NCBI GenBank assembly: GCA_014905825.1
Contig: JACGCN010000003.1
Coordinates: 1 to 64,000 of the forward strand
Direction of reading: 5' to 3'
Source: Lyophyllum atratum
Lineage: Eukaryota; Basidiomycota; Agaricomycetes; Agaricales; Lyophyllaceae
Length of the DNA stretch: 64,000 bases
Part shown: piece after piece, positions 33,501-43,068 of the stretch
How positions within the stretch are numbered: the stretch's first letter is position 1
Layout: every line of letters begins with the position of its first letter
The notes under the pieces: model-generated
What the model was told of the DNA's origin: nothing
Seen by the model: only the letters and a program-made list of their open reading frames with translations
The model's database searches: none
Program-made: the position numbers and the translations under genes

Positions 33501-36500
33501 ATAACCCTCTATGTGTCCTAAAAGCCGTTTTTTCCACTTCCGATTCATCGAGTTCTAACTGGGTGAAGCCCGCTAGAGCGTCGAGACTAGACAAGACTTG
33601 CGCGCCTGATAACGATGCTAGAATCTCCGATTGACGCGGAATTGGGAACTCGTCCGCGACCGTGACCGCGTTTAGCTTTCGATAATCCACGCAGAACCTG
33701 GGTTTCCCGTTCCGATATGCGATGACTACTGGCGCGCTCCAAGGACTCCTGGACGGTTCGATAACTCCCATCTCGAACCATTTATCCATCTGCTCGTCCA
33801 TCACGGCCCGTTTAGCAGGTGAACTCCCATACATTGGAACTGATATAGGGACTTGGCCGTCAACGGTCCGTATGTGTACTTTGGCAGGGTATTGTCCCAG
33901 GCGACTGTCAAATCCAAACGCTTTTATCCGCTTCCGTAGCATATTCCATGCGCGTTCCTTCAGTTCCTCGGGCAAGGATCCGACATCGATCAATTCCTCC
34001 ATCCGTGAGGATGGGTAGACTGTCGGATCCGGCATGGCCGCTGTCTTAGGACCGACTTCTTCCGTTTCAGACTCCTCATCCTTATCTGCTTTGTCGGTTG
34101 GGTCATTCATCGATACTCGGATGATAGCTGCCATCGCCTCTGCTTTCTTCCTCAGGTCCGACCCTCCTGGACTGCTCTGTTCGTTGTCGAAAAATTCCTG
34201 AGGGTCAGTGATCGTTCCAATCACCTCGCCTTTGCGAATATATCTGGGACTGTCCGACGGATTGGAGATAGGGATGATTGGTCGTCGGCTGGAGATGAGA
34301 ACGTTCGGTACCGCCAGCATAGAGCCGTTATGATTAGATAGTAAGTTTTTCTCCACCAACCATTCCCGTTCTTCTTTAAAATTCCCTTCCACCAGTATAT
34401 TGTGGCACTCATGAGGCTTCAACTTGTAATCATCCGCCGCTCGAATGGTCCGAGCGTCCTCGCCTAACTTGGTTTTACGCCTGCGCCTACGCGCCTGCTC
34501 GCGCTTGTGCGTCTTCGATTTCGTGAATTTATTCGCTAGAGCCACACTCTGCCGCAGACGCTCGAAGTCTTTCGTTCGTCCTACTCCTTCCGCTTGTACG
34601 GTGTGATGAGTTCGACCAAATTGCACCTTGGCGCCCTCCTCTATGCTCCTGGACACCGTGATTTCATACGAAAGCTGGAAGTCCTCTCCCAGCAGGATGG
34701 GTATAGTCATACCGGGGACGACGTATGCTTCCGCTTCTGCCTCTAGTAGTTCGTCATTCTCCGTCATCACAAACACGGGGATGGACACGAAGCCTGAAAT
34801 CGATGCCTCTTTATCGGTCAGTTGCCATAGATTCATGCGCTTTCCCTGCTGCAGGCGCGGTTTAGATTTCAAGGAGTCGTAAAATTCCCTTGAAATCAAG
34901 GTGATGTCGGCGCATGAATCTAGCCTGAGGTCTGTTCTGGTGTTATAGGTACTTCCTACCCAGCCCTTCATAGCTAATACCGATATTCCCATAGCTGAAG
35001 ATCCAGGCTTGTGTTTCCGCCATTTCGTCAGTTTCACCGGCACATTGTCGATTTTTGGAGGTGGAAGTGAGTCTGAACTCTCACTCCCCGAAGACTGCGT
35101 TTCTGATTGAGTCAGGTTAGCTGTGAACGCTTCCTTCCATTCCCCTTCTTGGAAGTCAGTTTCCAGAGTGGGATCCTCGTTCGCCCATTGGCGACTCTCC
35201 GGATGCGGTCCTTCCGACTGTGTCTCCACAGCTTCCGGCCCTTCCTTTTGGCACTCCTCCTCCTCGTAGTTCCCGGAGGGGTCGTCCAATTCCTCGATCA
35301 GATGCTTCTTAGCTTTAGGTTTCTCCGCCATTGCAGCCCAGTGTTCGTCGCGAACTTCTTCGAACGAGGCGCGCCTTTTTGAGAATTTTCCTTCCAGCTC
35401 TGATGAGGGTTTTCTGTTGCAGTTGTCCTTATATTCCGACAGGCCGTTACCGATATCTTTCACCGGGTCTAGTGGAATTCCACTCGAACCAAATTTGGAG
35501 TCCTCGCTACCTCCTACTGTGTAGCTTGAATCCGCGGACTTACACCTTGTCTCCTCTTCCAGCTCCCGATGTGAAGCTTTTAGTAGAGATTCGGCTGCCG
35601 ACCTAAAATCCTCAGCTTGCTGGGGACTGTCGACCAGCCGTTGTTCGAGAAGAACGCTATAGGCGCTCTGATAGGCGCTCTCCTCCTCGGGGCGCAGTGT
35701 CATGGTGACGTTTGCTCTCCGCTTCGCTCTTTCCAGGTATACGGCCCAGTCCGGGCATTCCTTGTCCCAGTGATTCTTGCTCCCGCAACACTTGCAAGGC
35801 GACGGGGGCAACCGGCCCATTTTCGTAGTTACGTGGTCGTTCTTTTGGAACGGGTAGCCTCCTACGGGAGGCGCTCGCTGTCTCCGCTGCAATATGGCGA
35901 AGCACTCTTTCAGTACTCGATCTCCATCCATGGGTTGATTCGAGGATTCCGGGATTTCCGCGACCCCGCCATTGAGATTCTCAAAATCCTCCAACTTCTC
36001 AGCCTCCGTCGTGTTAGCACGTCTCTGGCTTGAAAATTGGCGTGGTCGTTCCGTCAAACCAAATTTCCGTAGATATCCTTCGAGATTCTCGGCTGTCACA
36101 ACATTCGAGGTGTCTTGCCCTTGTCTAGCAGCATGTATGAGGGCCAGCTCATGTGTCGTAACTTTCGCAAAGAGCGTTTTGGTGTCTCGAATGTTTTCCA
36201 GAATCAGAATAGGCTTCCAAGCGATGGGAGCTTTCTTCATAATCTCGTAAACCTCCTTCGGCCCCCCATCGTCCGTATGCACCAGCATCCGTGCGTACAT
36301 CACTCGTCTAGTGATGAAAGTAGGCGGAGATTCTCGCTCGTGCCCTCTCTGACGGAAGCTTTGGGTCTCGTAAACTTCGTTCATTTCCAGTTGCCAAGAG
36401 TCCCCGAGATAATCCTCGCGGATACCTCTGAGGAAGTTCACGTAGTGTGACCTCATCATGGCTTGGTCTGTATGGGTCAGCGTCACGAACCAGGACTGAA

Positions 36501-38421
36501 CCGGTGAGTTGTCGACTAATTTCTTCCACAACCATTGTCCTAGAGACCGGGGGATGTTTCCTCCTAAAGACGCGAGCTGCTGAACTTTCCAGAAGTATTC
36601 CACGGCCGTCTTGTGATTGCCGTCCCAACTAGGAAGATCGTCCGGTTTCAACTCAGATTTTATAGTGGGTACGTTCCAACTTCCGTTCGGATGATGTGAA
36701 GCCCATTGGCCGTTTCCACTACCAGGATTGGGTGGTCCCCCGCCTCCGCCTCCTCCTGAGTTAGAGTTGAAGGAGGAGTGATTCCAAGGGCCGTTTCCTC
36801 CGGGATTTGGAGGTCCACCGCCTCCGCTACCTCCTGAGTTTGGAGGTCCGCCTCCTCCTCCAGGAGGATCACCCGGATTCGGAGGTCCTCTGTTATTATC
36901 CTGGTGATGTTGACGCGGGAATTGGTTGTAAGGTAATCTACCGCCCCCCGAGCTTCCGCTGTCACCATTCCCTTCTCGACCGTTATTTCCACCGGGAAGG
37001 TCTTTACTAACGTTTCCCGTGGCTGAAGTGGAAGGCCCTGCTGTTGAGCTCGTCATTGCTCCAGGAGCCGTTCCCGTCGTTGCTGGTAACGGTCTGCGCG
37101 GGGAATGACTCCAGGGTGTTCCATACGAAGGTTTGGCTGGTCCAGGTGTTGCTGGATGTGCGGTCATAACGGTAGCGGAGGATCTATCTCTCCAATCAGG
37201 GCTGTCTATTCCTCCCGTCCCTATGCCATCGCTGGAAGGGTTAGAGTAGAAAGGATTGTTCAGTGACCCCGATGGGGTGGCCAATCCGTGTAGGACGTTC
37301 GGGAGACCCTCCCTTGACGGGATATCCATGCTGGGAGGAAACGGGATGTTATCGAACATCCCCGACGATCCTTTGAAAGGGGTACCGCTCCCTAGCAGGG
37401 CTTCTGCGTCGGGACGCTTGTCTACCGGAAGAGGGTAACTCTGGGATTCCTCCCCTCGCCAAGTTTCCGCTGGCAAGTGGGGAGGAACTTCTCGTTGTTT
37501 CCCGCTTTGTACCTCAGTTCTAGTAGTACGTTCCCTTTCCATGTCGTCTTCTCGGTTCAAACTGTAGTCGATTTCGATGAACCTGCCCTTATCATCGTAA
37601 TAGCGAATAGCCGGATGCTTTTCAGGTTTCCTATCGGGAAAGGCTTCAATAATCTCTTCAGGAACGGGTACCAACTTGCTCCAGCTCCGGAAGGTCTTAG
37701 TTTTCCCTTGAGAACTTTCGCTTAGCTGGTCTCTGAAATGGGGAACTCGGTCGAACAGTTCTCTCATCTGGTCCGACGAGCTCTCGAGCCTGTCTAGTGG
37801 TTCATATAGCTCCGTTGCCGTAGAAGTCGGAGAGGAGATGATCGCCAGTCGATTTTGGTACTGGGCTTCGTACTTCTCCATTGTTTTAAGTGCTAATTCT
37901 ATTCGACGCCGTAAGCCTACCCACGCGACATTTATGAGACCAATATCATTCGTTCCTTTCAGTACCCTGAACAGTACGCCTCTAGGATCAATCTTGAAGT
38001 ATCCCGTACGTTCTTCGCAGAGTTCTGAGGCCTGCTTTAGAGCTTCTTGCAACTTCTCGGTGACGAAGCTGAGCTCATAAAGCAGCTCTTTATTCAGAAC
38101 GAACCTAGGGGTTGACGAGGGGGGCATAGCTACCCCTCGGTCGACGATATCTGATTTGCCGAGTGCTGTTCTCCCTGCCATCATTCCAGCCGCTGTATAG
38201 ATTGATATTTCGTCCTCCTCTTCTTTCTCTAATTCCAATCGTATGGCCGCCATGGGGGACATCTCATACCCGCGCTCCATTCCTGCTCTCATCTCCATGC
38301 TATTTCCCTCCTCCACCATCATGTAATCTTGAGGTTTGGTCGAGGTAGTTAGCGGAGATGATATGGTAGGAGCCGAAGATCGTTGTCTTTTCGAATGAGA
38401 GACGCTGAGCTTTTGCTCCAC
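30547..38421 (-). CDS. gag-pol: Gag-Pol polyprotein of a Ty3/gypsy chromovirus
   Basis: One 2624-residue frame. The Gag part has a Gly/Pro/Asn-rich linker (about residues 475-585) and a CCHC knuckle Cys-x2-Cys-x4-His-x4-Cys (about 874). The protease has Leu-Asp-Ser-Cys-Ala-Asp (about 1167) where Asp-Ser/Thr-Gly is usual, with Ile-Leu-Leu-Gly-Glu downstream. Reverse transcriptase carries Tyr-Ile-Asp-Asp (about 1675). RNase H has Thr-Asp-Ala-Ser, Glu-Arg-Glu-Ala and Asp-His-Ser (about 1824-1925). Integrase has a His..Cys-x2-Cys zinc domain (about 2197-2225) and the Asp, Asp, Glu triad (about 2264, 2327, 2360). A C-terminal chromodomain (about 2567-2620) has Tyr-Leu-Val-Arg-Trp-Glu-Gly-Tyr and Thr-Trp-Glu-Pro; in chromoviruses this directs integration through modified histones. 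No stop or frameshift; gag and pol are fused, as in many fungal chromoviruses. Confidence 0.95.
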   Translation of the reverse strand: MEQKLSVSHSKRQRSSAPTISSPLTTSTKPQDYMMVEEGNSMEMRAGMERGYEMSPMAAIRLELEKEEEDEISIYTAAGMMAGRTALGKSDIVDRGVAMPPSSTPRFVLNKELLYELSFVTEKLQEALKQASELCEERTGYFKIDPRGVLFRVLKGTNDIGLINVAWVGLRRRIELALKTMEKYEAQYQNRLAIISSPTSTATELYEPLDRLESSSDQMRELFDRVPHFRDQLSESSQGKTKTFRSWSKLVPVPEEIIEAFPDRKPEKHPAIRYYDDKGRFIEIDYSLNREDDMERERTTRTEVQSGKQREVPPHLPAETWRGEESQSYPLPVDKRPDAEALLGSGTPFKGSSGMFDNIPFPPSMDIPSREGLPNVLHGLATPSGSLNNPFYSNPSSDGIGTGGIDSPDWRDRSSATVMTAHPATPGPAKPSYGTPWSHSPRRPLPATTGTAPGAMTSSTAGPSTSATGNVSKDLPGGNNGREGNGDSGSSGGGRLPYNQFPRQHHQDNNRGPPNPGDPPGGGGGPPNSGGSGGGGPPNPGGNGPWNHSSFNSNSGGGGGGGPPNPGSGNGQWASHHPNGSWNVPTIKSELKPDDLPSWDGNHKTAVEYFWKVQQLASLGGNIPRSLGQWLWKKLVDNSPVQSWFVTLTHTDQAMMRSHYVNFLRGIREDYLGDSWQLEMNEVYETQSFRQRGHERESPPTFITRRVMYARMLVHTDDGGPKEVYEIMKKAPIAWKPILILENIRDTKTLFAKVTTHELALIHAARQGQDTSNVVTAENLEGYLRKFGLTERPRQFSSQRRANTTEAEKLEDFENLNGGVAEIPESSNQPMDGDRVLKECFAILQRRQRAPPVGGYPFQKNDHVTTKMGRLPPSPCKCCGSKNHWDKECPDWAVYLERAKRRANVTMTLRPEEESAYQSAYSVLLEQRLVDSPQQAEDFRSAAESLLKASHRELEEETRCKSADSSYTVGGSEDSKFGSSGIPLDPVKDIGNGLSEYKDNCNRKPSSELEGKFSKRRASFEEVRDEHWAAMAEKPKAKKHLIEELDDPSGNYEEEECQKEGPEAVETQSEGPHPESRQWANEDPTLETDFQEGEWKEAFTANLTQSETQSSGSESSDSLPPPKIDNVPVKLTKWRKHKPGSSAMGISVLAMKGWVGSTYNTRTDLRLDSCADITLISREFYDSLKSKPRLQQGKRMNLWQLTDKEASISGFVSIPVFVMTENDELLEAEAEAYVVPGMTIPILLGEDFQLSYEITVSRSIEEGAKVQFGRTHHTVQAEGVGRTKDFERLRQSVALANKFTKSKTHKREQARRRRRKTKLGEDARTIRAADDYKLKPHECHNILVEGNFKEEREWLVEKNLLSNHNGSMLAVPNVLISSRRPIIPISNPSDSPRYIRKGEVIGTITDPQEFFDNEQSSPGGSDLRKKAEAMAAIIRVSMNDPTDKADKDEESETEEVGPKTAAMPDPTVYPSSRMEELIDVGSLPEELKERAWNMLRKRIKAFGFDSRLGQYPAKVHIRTVDGQVPISVPMYGSSPAKRAVMDEQMDKWFEMGVIEPSRSPWSAPVVIAYRNGKPRFCVDYRKLNAVTVADEFPIPRQSEILASLSGAQVLSSLDALAGFTQLELDESEVEKTAFRTHRGLFHFKRMPFGLRNGPSIFQRVMQGILAPYLWLFCLVYIDDIVVYSKTYEEHIDHLDAVLGAIEASGITLSPTKCHLFYDSILLLGHKVSRLGLSTHEEKVKAILELESPRRLSQLQTFLGMVVYFSAFIPYYASICAPLFHLLRKGARWTWGAEEEHAFTAAKEALRSAPVLGHPIEGKPYRLYTDASDEAAGCALQQVQPILIKDLAGTRAYGRLEKAFKEGLPPPKLTVNVGGKLDQEVEKDVWGETFESTTVHVERVIAYWSRSFKGAETRYSTTEREALAAKEGLIKFQPYIEGEKVTLVTDHSALQWARTYENSNRRLASWGAVFSAYAPNLEIVHRAGRVHSNVDPLSRLPRAPPAHMSPRGEESPSIQTDSNLIEAQEKAFDELPARRATFVAWDLEDCLEETQSVWALATELRKTRSQTKSSAAEKEAPPGEPSRDEQADTKNLKTLEEEDKELDTVKVAEEYWAAMNPPPNMHIHMDPEFRKEFIQGYAADVNLSKTWASKDSDRDNWVPGRRFFKDEHGLLFFMDADYQPRLCIPTSQKTRILTEAHENAMESAHAGPKKLWESISTRFYWHRMKADVMRFCATCDVCQKTKPAHFNRYGYLIPNPIPSRPYESVSMDFVVNLPWSGDYNAVFVVVDRLTKHAHFIPTTTGLTAQEFGELFFIHIVCKYGLPTSIITDRDPRWTSDFWKGIAKCLKTRMSLSSSHHPQHDGQTEIVNRTLETMLRVYVSSDRASWAQWLHLLEFAYNTNHHASLGCTPFFLLHGFEPRMPLDFLNDKQELGPTYGLTKEASAFLENLSLHRESARTALARSQETQARSYNEGRKEVPKLEKGDMVLVNPHSLEWIESKGEGAKLTQRWIGPFEVVQRVNDKVYRLRLNSKYPGSPVFNIDHLKKYQAANPEEDRTVLPETRMKKPAKAEYDVERIIAHKRLGKGAGLRYLVRWEGYGPQFDTWEPEKHLSNSRQTLREYKKANGL

Positions 38422-38698
38422 GGTTGGCGGGCGAGGATTGGATGTAGGTGACGATGTCCGACCGCGATAGCTGAGAGGGAGTCCGGTAAATGTAACTTGT
38501 AATTTCTCGGGTCGAGATCCGGCCGAAGTCGGGTTGTCTGTATGAGTAACCGGGACTTGTAGGGTCTTATCTGGAGAAATCGAACGAGACCGTTGGATAG
38601 CCTCAGAGGAGGTCGGTTTCGCCCTCGAGCCTATAAGTGGTTTTGGTTGTCTAGAAGCGCCGGCCAGGTTGTCGGTGGTTTCCCACAGTGTCCACCTT
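38422..38698 (-). promoter_or_regulatory. Leader of the chromovirus with candidate primer binding site
   Basis: Between the 5' LTR and the gag start. Read on the minus strand, the sequence four bases after the LTR is TGGACACTGTGGGAAACC, which starts TGG as expected for pairing with a tRNA 3' CCA end. The matching tRNA was not identified. Confidence 0.45.
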
Positions 38699-39164
38699 TG
38701 TGGAACCTGTGCGGGTGAGACGGGTTCCGAGTGGGTCGATCCGAACGACGAGAGTCCTGGCGAGCGCGGTTAAGGTTATAGCGAGGTGTGAAGACCTAAG
38801 TCGAGAGTAGTCGTAGCACGGGAGCTTCGTACAGATGCGAGGGTATTCCCTTTCTCGGGAATGCCGCGAGACAAGAATACCTTCTCTTCACGGGAGAAGC
38901 CGCGGGAAGTATCTGTTAGAAGCTAGGGGGCTCGAGGTAGTCGAGACTTCAGTCAAAGGTCGCTCAATTAGCTAGCCTCCAAACCCGAGAGTATGACTCG
39001 AGTATTTAGGCTGTTGTGTAAAAGAGGATGTATTCTGATATCAATAGCCGACTATTTTGTAGCTACGTGACTACTAGTGACTGTGACAAGGTAAACGTGC
39101 AAAATGATAAGTGGAAAGCATACTTAAGTGAACAAGACATAGCTTCGTCTACTGACGCCTCACA
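38699..39164 (-). repeat. 5' LTR of the chromovirus
   Basis: 466 bp direct copy of 26755-27220 with one visible difference. It should contain the element promoter, reading toward lower coordinates. The target copy CAAGT follows at 39165-39169. Confidence 0.95.
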
Positions 39165-39663
39165 CAAGTCACCCAACCCCAAGGGTATCAGCAACCCGTC
39201 TTATCTCAAACTTGATACCCAGCAGAGACGCGCTGCTCGGGAGGATATTTACAGCAACCTCCTACTCTCGGATGTGTGGCGGTGTGTCGCTTACAGGCAC
39301 GGCAGCTCGGACGACTGGAGTAGGGCCTTCAAGTGGCTGTTCCCGATGCGCGGCGTCGAAACCAGGGAGGACAATCAGTACGCAAAATGTCCCTACTACA
39401 TAAAGTGGTTGAAGTTCGTCAACAACAACGAGGTCACTTCCGCAACCGTCAACACTACTCGGAACGAAATTTGGAAGCGGATCAGACGTTGGGAGTGGAT
39501 GCCCGATGCCCAGCAGGACAAGATTTGGCCTACGAGGTTCCTCCCGAAGTTTACGCGCCAACCTCCCGCCGCCACCAGGGTTGGAGCTAAGCCCGCTCCC
39601 CGTATCTTGTTGAAGACAGGGGTGATGCCTGAATTTATCGTAGAGGATGGTAGCGACGCATGA

Positions 39664-40369
39664 CCCGTAAATTATCGCCCGAATGTACTTACAGCTTGAA
39701 GAGCCCAATGGCAGTATCTATGACCCTATGATGTATGATCTCTGCGTTCCTCGTCGACGAGGAGGTGAGCATTACTCCTTGATGAGGGTTCCTTATGTAT
39801 GCTACTTCCCTCTACCCATCACCTACGCCTCCCTGCTAGCAAGTAGCGCAGGTAGACACGCGTTCATCATGATTTAACTCTGGCGCGCTACTGGGGTCAC
39901 TTCTCCGTGAGTACTGCCTCGTTCTCCTTCTCTCTGGGCATCTTCTAACCTCGATCCATTCATAGAATACATTTATGACGTCCATTTTCTTTGTCTACGA
40001 CGACTCACGGTTCTGCGCCCGGGGGTCATGAGGATTTACTGTATATGCATCTGCCCTACCCGACATTCTTCCGCCTGTCGTGAGGGACGAAACCACTACA
40101 CCAACCCACGGATACCACGACCAACCGGACCTGCACCCCGCCCTCGTCCCCGCACGGAATCCCGCAATTCAAGTCGTTACGCGCCGTCTTCCGTTTCAAG
40201 GCTCATAACACTTACAGCGAGTCACTACGCCGGAATTCTTTCAATATTCGACCGTTCCAGCGGCTTCATCTCACTTTCCGCTTGCACAGCTCAGAGTCAG
40301 TGACGCTTACGGATTTCATTCTTCCATTTCCAGTATTCCCATTTTCGTTCCATCTTCAGCAGTACCAGC
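39664..40369. other. No supported gene; one copy of a 95-bp dispersed repeat
   Basis: The segment 40072-40165 (TGAGGGACGAAACCAC..CCGCACGGAATCCCGC) recurs, diverged, at 42057-42150 in the same orientation. The palindrome CCTCGTCGACGAGG lies at 39749-39762. I see no gene. Confidence 0.5.
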
Positions 40370-40490
40370 GCCGACATCCTCACTCACCAGCACCGACATC
40401 CTCACTCACCAGCACCGACATCCTCACTCACCAGCGTCGACATCCTCACTCACGCTTGACATCCTCACTCACGCTTTCCTCACTCACGCT
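40370..40490. repeat. 22-bp minisatellite
   Basis: CCGACATCCTCACTCACCAGCA-type units repeat at a 22-bp step (about 40371, 40393, 40415, 40437), followed by shorter decayed CTCACTCACGCTT copies to 40490. Confidence 0.8.
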
Positions 40491-40497
40491 TTCACAC

Positions 40498-40917
40498 ATG
40501 CCGCTCATCCCAAAGCCGAGACTTGCGGATCGCGAAGGTTTCCCGCTAATTCAAGTCCCAATCGAACGCCGCCTATCAGTAAGCCGTCGTCCCTCATACT
40601 ACTCAACCTCACGGTTCTTGCAGCGCGGAATGCCAGTGCAAATCAGACTGGGGTCAAAGCGGGTACCTGCAGTTTTCATTGGGTGTCGCTGGAGGAAGGC
40701 GGGGGCGCGCGCGCATAGGGCCGAGCTAAGGGCCATGGGTGTATTCAAATTACCCAAAGTAAGTCCCATTTTTTCTACCGCTACAATTCTTGAGAGCCCT
40801 CTAGTCAGTCTGGGTTGCAGATGGCGCGTGCGTGTCATACAGACGAAAGCGAACGAAGGCCGGATACGAGAGGGGTCAGCGGATTATTGTGGGGATGCGG
40901 GATTGTTCGTAGGCGGA
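40498..40917 (+). CDS. Possible short gene of unknown function
   Basis: An ATG at 40498 opens about 87 codons (Met-Pro-Leu-Ile-Pro-Lys, then Arg/Gly-rich) to a GTAAGT donor near 40759. A TTGCAG acceptor at about 40820 continues into a short open part ending at a second GTAAGT near 40918. No family is recognised. Codon pattern alone is weak evidence; it may be spurious. Confidence 0.25.
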
Positions 40918-41319
40918 GGTAAGTGTTTCCTTTCATTTCATGTCTTTGACTCCGGCCTAATCACCGCCTGTGTCAGTTTCTTAGGGCCAAGGTGTATCGG
41001 AAGCAATGGATTGTAATATGTATGCGTATTTCGGACGGCATAAATTCAGCGCGTGCTATGGAGATTGTGAGTGCGTCTGAAACGAACATATGAAACTTAA
41101 AATTAAATATCTAAATCCAAGCAAATAGGTAGGAAGGCAAACACTTCGTTCACCCCAACGCAAAGGGTCCAAGCATCGAATATACACCTTAAGGCGCCGT
41201 TCCGTCGCAACAGGGTTCCATTGCATACTACGCGCATTACAGTATGTGCTATTCTCGCTTTGATACTTATCACTTATATCTTCTCCTGGCTCGTGCTATT
41301 AGAACTTGGATCTGCTGTT

Positions 41320-41545
41320 TAACGGCCCACGGACCCCAGTCTTCGTCTTTGACGACCGGCGGGCACTGCACCCAGACTGCAGATATATGGTAATATATCC
41401 GCGTCCCATACCTTAGGGCATGCGCGCAGCACAACGTCCTCGTCTACGACGAGCGACGCATGCATGCACTCCCACCGTTCGTCGACGACGAATACGGTTA
41501 ATCTACGTGGATCATCCGTCGCTCTTCGCCGACGTCGTCCATGAC
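41320..41545. repeat. Rearranged copy of the 186-205-bp repeat
   Basis: Contains the inverse of CAGTCTGGGTGCAGTGCCC and, in direct orientation, a piece ending GTGGATCATCCGTCGCTCTTCG, both from the array at 42281-42870. The parts are therefore in opposite orientations. The interval 41546-42280 has intron-like GTAAGT sites and one 95-bp dispersed repeat but no supported gene. Confidence 0.55.
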
Positions 41546-42280
41546 GTCTCCTCTCTCTGCCTCCTACCACCTCCGCCCACCTGGGCAACCCGCCGAGGGA
41601 GACTCCAGCCCAGGACCCTATCGGCGGGGTCCTTTTGTCTCTTCCTTCCTACCACCACCCCTTTCTCATTGACTTCTCATTGACTGTTCCCGCCGTGACC
41701 AGGATTTCTCAAGGTAAGTCTTACTTAGTATTTCTTTGGGTTCCATGTATTCTCACTCGTACTAATGGATCTCACTGGCATTCACAGATACATTTTTGAT
41801 AGATAGGACTCAGGGAACGAGACAACAACCCTCCTCCTCTCTAATTGGGATGAGAGACGACGGGGAGAGGGGCGGCAGACCCCTGGTGGGGGGAGCCGTC
41901 AAGGTGCGTCTGCTAGGCGTGCTCACCCGCCATTTATTAACCATGCTACATTTTACCCTCCTCCCCTCTAATCGGGATGCGAGACGGCGATCGAAACCTG
42001 TTGGTCCCTGCCCTTGGCCATTTTCAAGTTGGTGGGGCAAGACGACGGGTGCTCGCGCCTGTCTTGAGGGACGAAACCACCACGGCCAACTCACGGATAC
42101 CACAACCAACCCGACCTGCACCCGGCCCTCGTCCCCGCACCGAATCCCGCGATCGGACACACGCCCTCAAATTCTTCAACGCTGGCTGTTCTGGACACAG
42201 CCTCGGATCGGCACCACGACGCGTCATGGCTGGTTGGAGCGGGGATCTCAAGAATCAGCAGGTGTATGCACGCATCTTAT

Positions 42281-42870
42281 TGGTGGGCGACGACGTATGG
42301 GACGGGAATCTAGATACCATATACCTAGGGTCTGGGTGCAGTGCCCGCCTCGTTGAAGACGAAGACGGGGCACTGTCCTTGTAATTTCGCATGCACACCC
42401 AGCGTTCGTCGAGGTATCCGGATAGTCCAAGTGGATCATCCGTCGCTCTTCGTCGACGCGCCTTATTCGTCCGCGAGGACGTATGGGACGGGGATGTAGA
42501 TACCATATACCTACAGTCTGGGTGCACTGCCCGCCTTCGTCGAAGACGAAGACGGGGCACTGTTGGTGTAATTATATTATACTTACAGATTTCGCATGCA
42601 CACCCACCGTTCGAGGACGTATCCGGATAGTCTAAGTGGATCATCCGTCACTCTCCGTCGACGCGTCTTATTGGTCGGCGACGACGTATGTGACGGGGAT
42701 GTAGATACCATATACCTACAGTCTGGGTGCAGTGCCCGCCTTCGTCGAAGAGTTCGTGTAATTATATTATACTTACCGATTTCGCATGCGCATCCACTGT
42801 TCGTCGAGGACGTATTCGGATAGTCTAAGTGGATCCTCCATCGCTCTTCGTCGACGAGGAGGAAGAGTTG
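42281..42870. repeat. Tandem repeat of about 186-205 bp, three copies
   Basis: GATACCATATACCTA occurs at 42313, 42499 and 42704. Units contain GTCTGGGTGCA(G/C)TGCCCGCC, TTCGCATGCACACCCA and GTGGATCATCCGTCGCTCTTCGTCGACG, so each carries the TTCGTCGACG palindrome core seen elsewhere in the window. Confidence 0.85.
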
Positions 42871-42892
42871 TGGAATGTGTGATGCCTTTACA

Positions 42893-42990
42893 CACCCATG
42901 CACCCATGCACACTCCTCCCTGAGGAGGAATGTACATGGGTGCATGGGTGCGTTCAGCCAACACATTCACAGCTCCTCCTCGAGGAGGAG
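42893..42990. repeat. Hairpin and 18-bp perfect palindrome
   Basis: 42893-42950 folds as CACCCATGCACCCATG..CCTCC, loop, GGAGG..CATGGGTGCATGGGTG. At 42973-42990 CTCCTCCTCGAGGAGGAG is a perfect palindrome. A related CTCCTCCTCAAAGAGGAG lies at about 43311. Confidence 0.85.
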
Positions 42991-43068
42991 CATACATCTA
43001 TCAATATGGGCCAAGTCCCAACCCAAACCTGCACTGTATGTGTAACTCGCATTGCGGCACTTTGACAA

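Larger units (their letters stand above)
26755..39164 (-). mobile_element. Complete Ty3/gypsy chromovirus LTR retrotransposon with an extra ORF
   Basis: 12,410 bp, minus-strand orientation. It is bounded by 466-bp direct LTRs and flanked by the 5-bp target duplication CAAGT (26750-26754 and 39165-39169). Internal part: a single 2624-codon gag-pol frame, then a separate 948-codon frame. LTRs differ at one base that I can see (A at 27153, G at 39097), so insertion is recent. Both frames are open, so the element is potentially active. A candidate primer binding site starts with TGGACACTGTGGGA (38681-38694, read on the minus strand), four bases inside the 5' LTR. The polypurine tract AGGGGGG lies at 27224-27230. 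It inserted antisense into the gene at 24490-39663. Confidence 0.95.
24490..39663 (+). pseudogene. Unknown 882-residue protein gene, split by an LTR retrotransposon
   Basis: Unknown, mushroom-type family; no catalytic motif recognised. Exons: 24490..24834, 24890..25953, then 26009..26754 continuing at 39170..39663 across the element. Without the insertion and one target copy the lengths sum to 2649 nt (882 codons plus stop) with the frame kept through the junction. Features: an N-terminal domain with Asn-Phe-Glu-Phe-Gly-Lys-Trp-Asp and Asn-Ile-Phe-Phe-Pro, a segment Phe-Ile-Leu-His-Thr-Val-Arg-Gly-x-Lys-His, Val-Asp-Val-Ala-Ile-Glu, a Glu-run encoded by GAG repeats (26269-26305), and a basic C-terminus with Trp-Lys-Arg-Ile-Arg-Arg-Trp-Glu-Trp. 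As it stands the protein would be cut at about residue 718 by LTR sequence: the reading frame reaches a stop within the LTR (TGA at 26772-26774). Confidence 0.75.
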
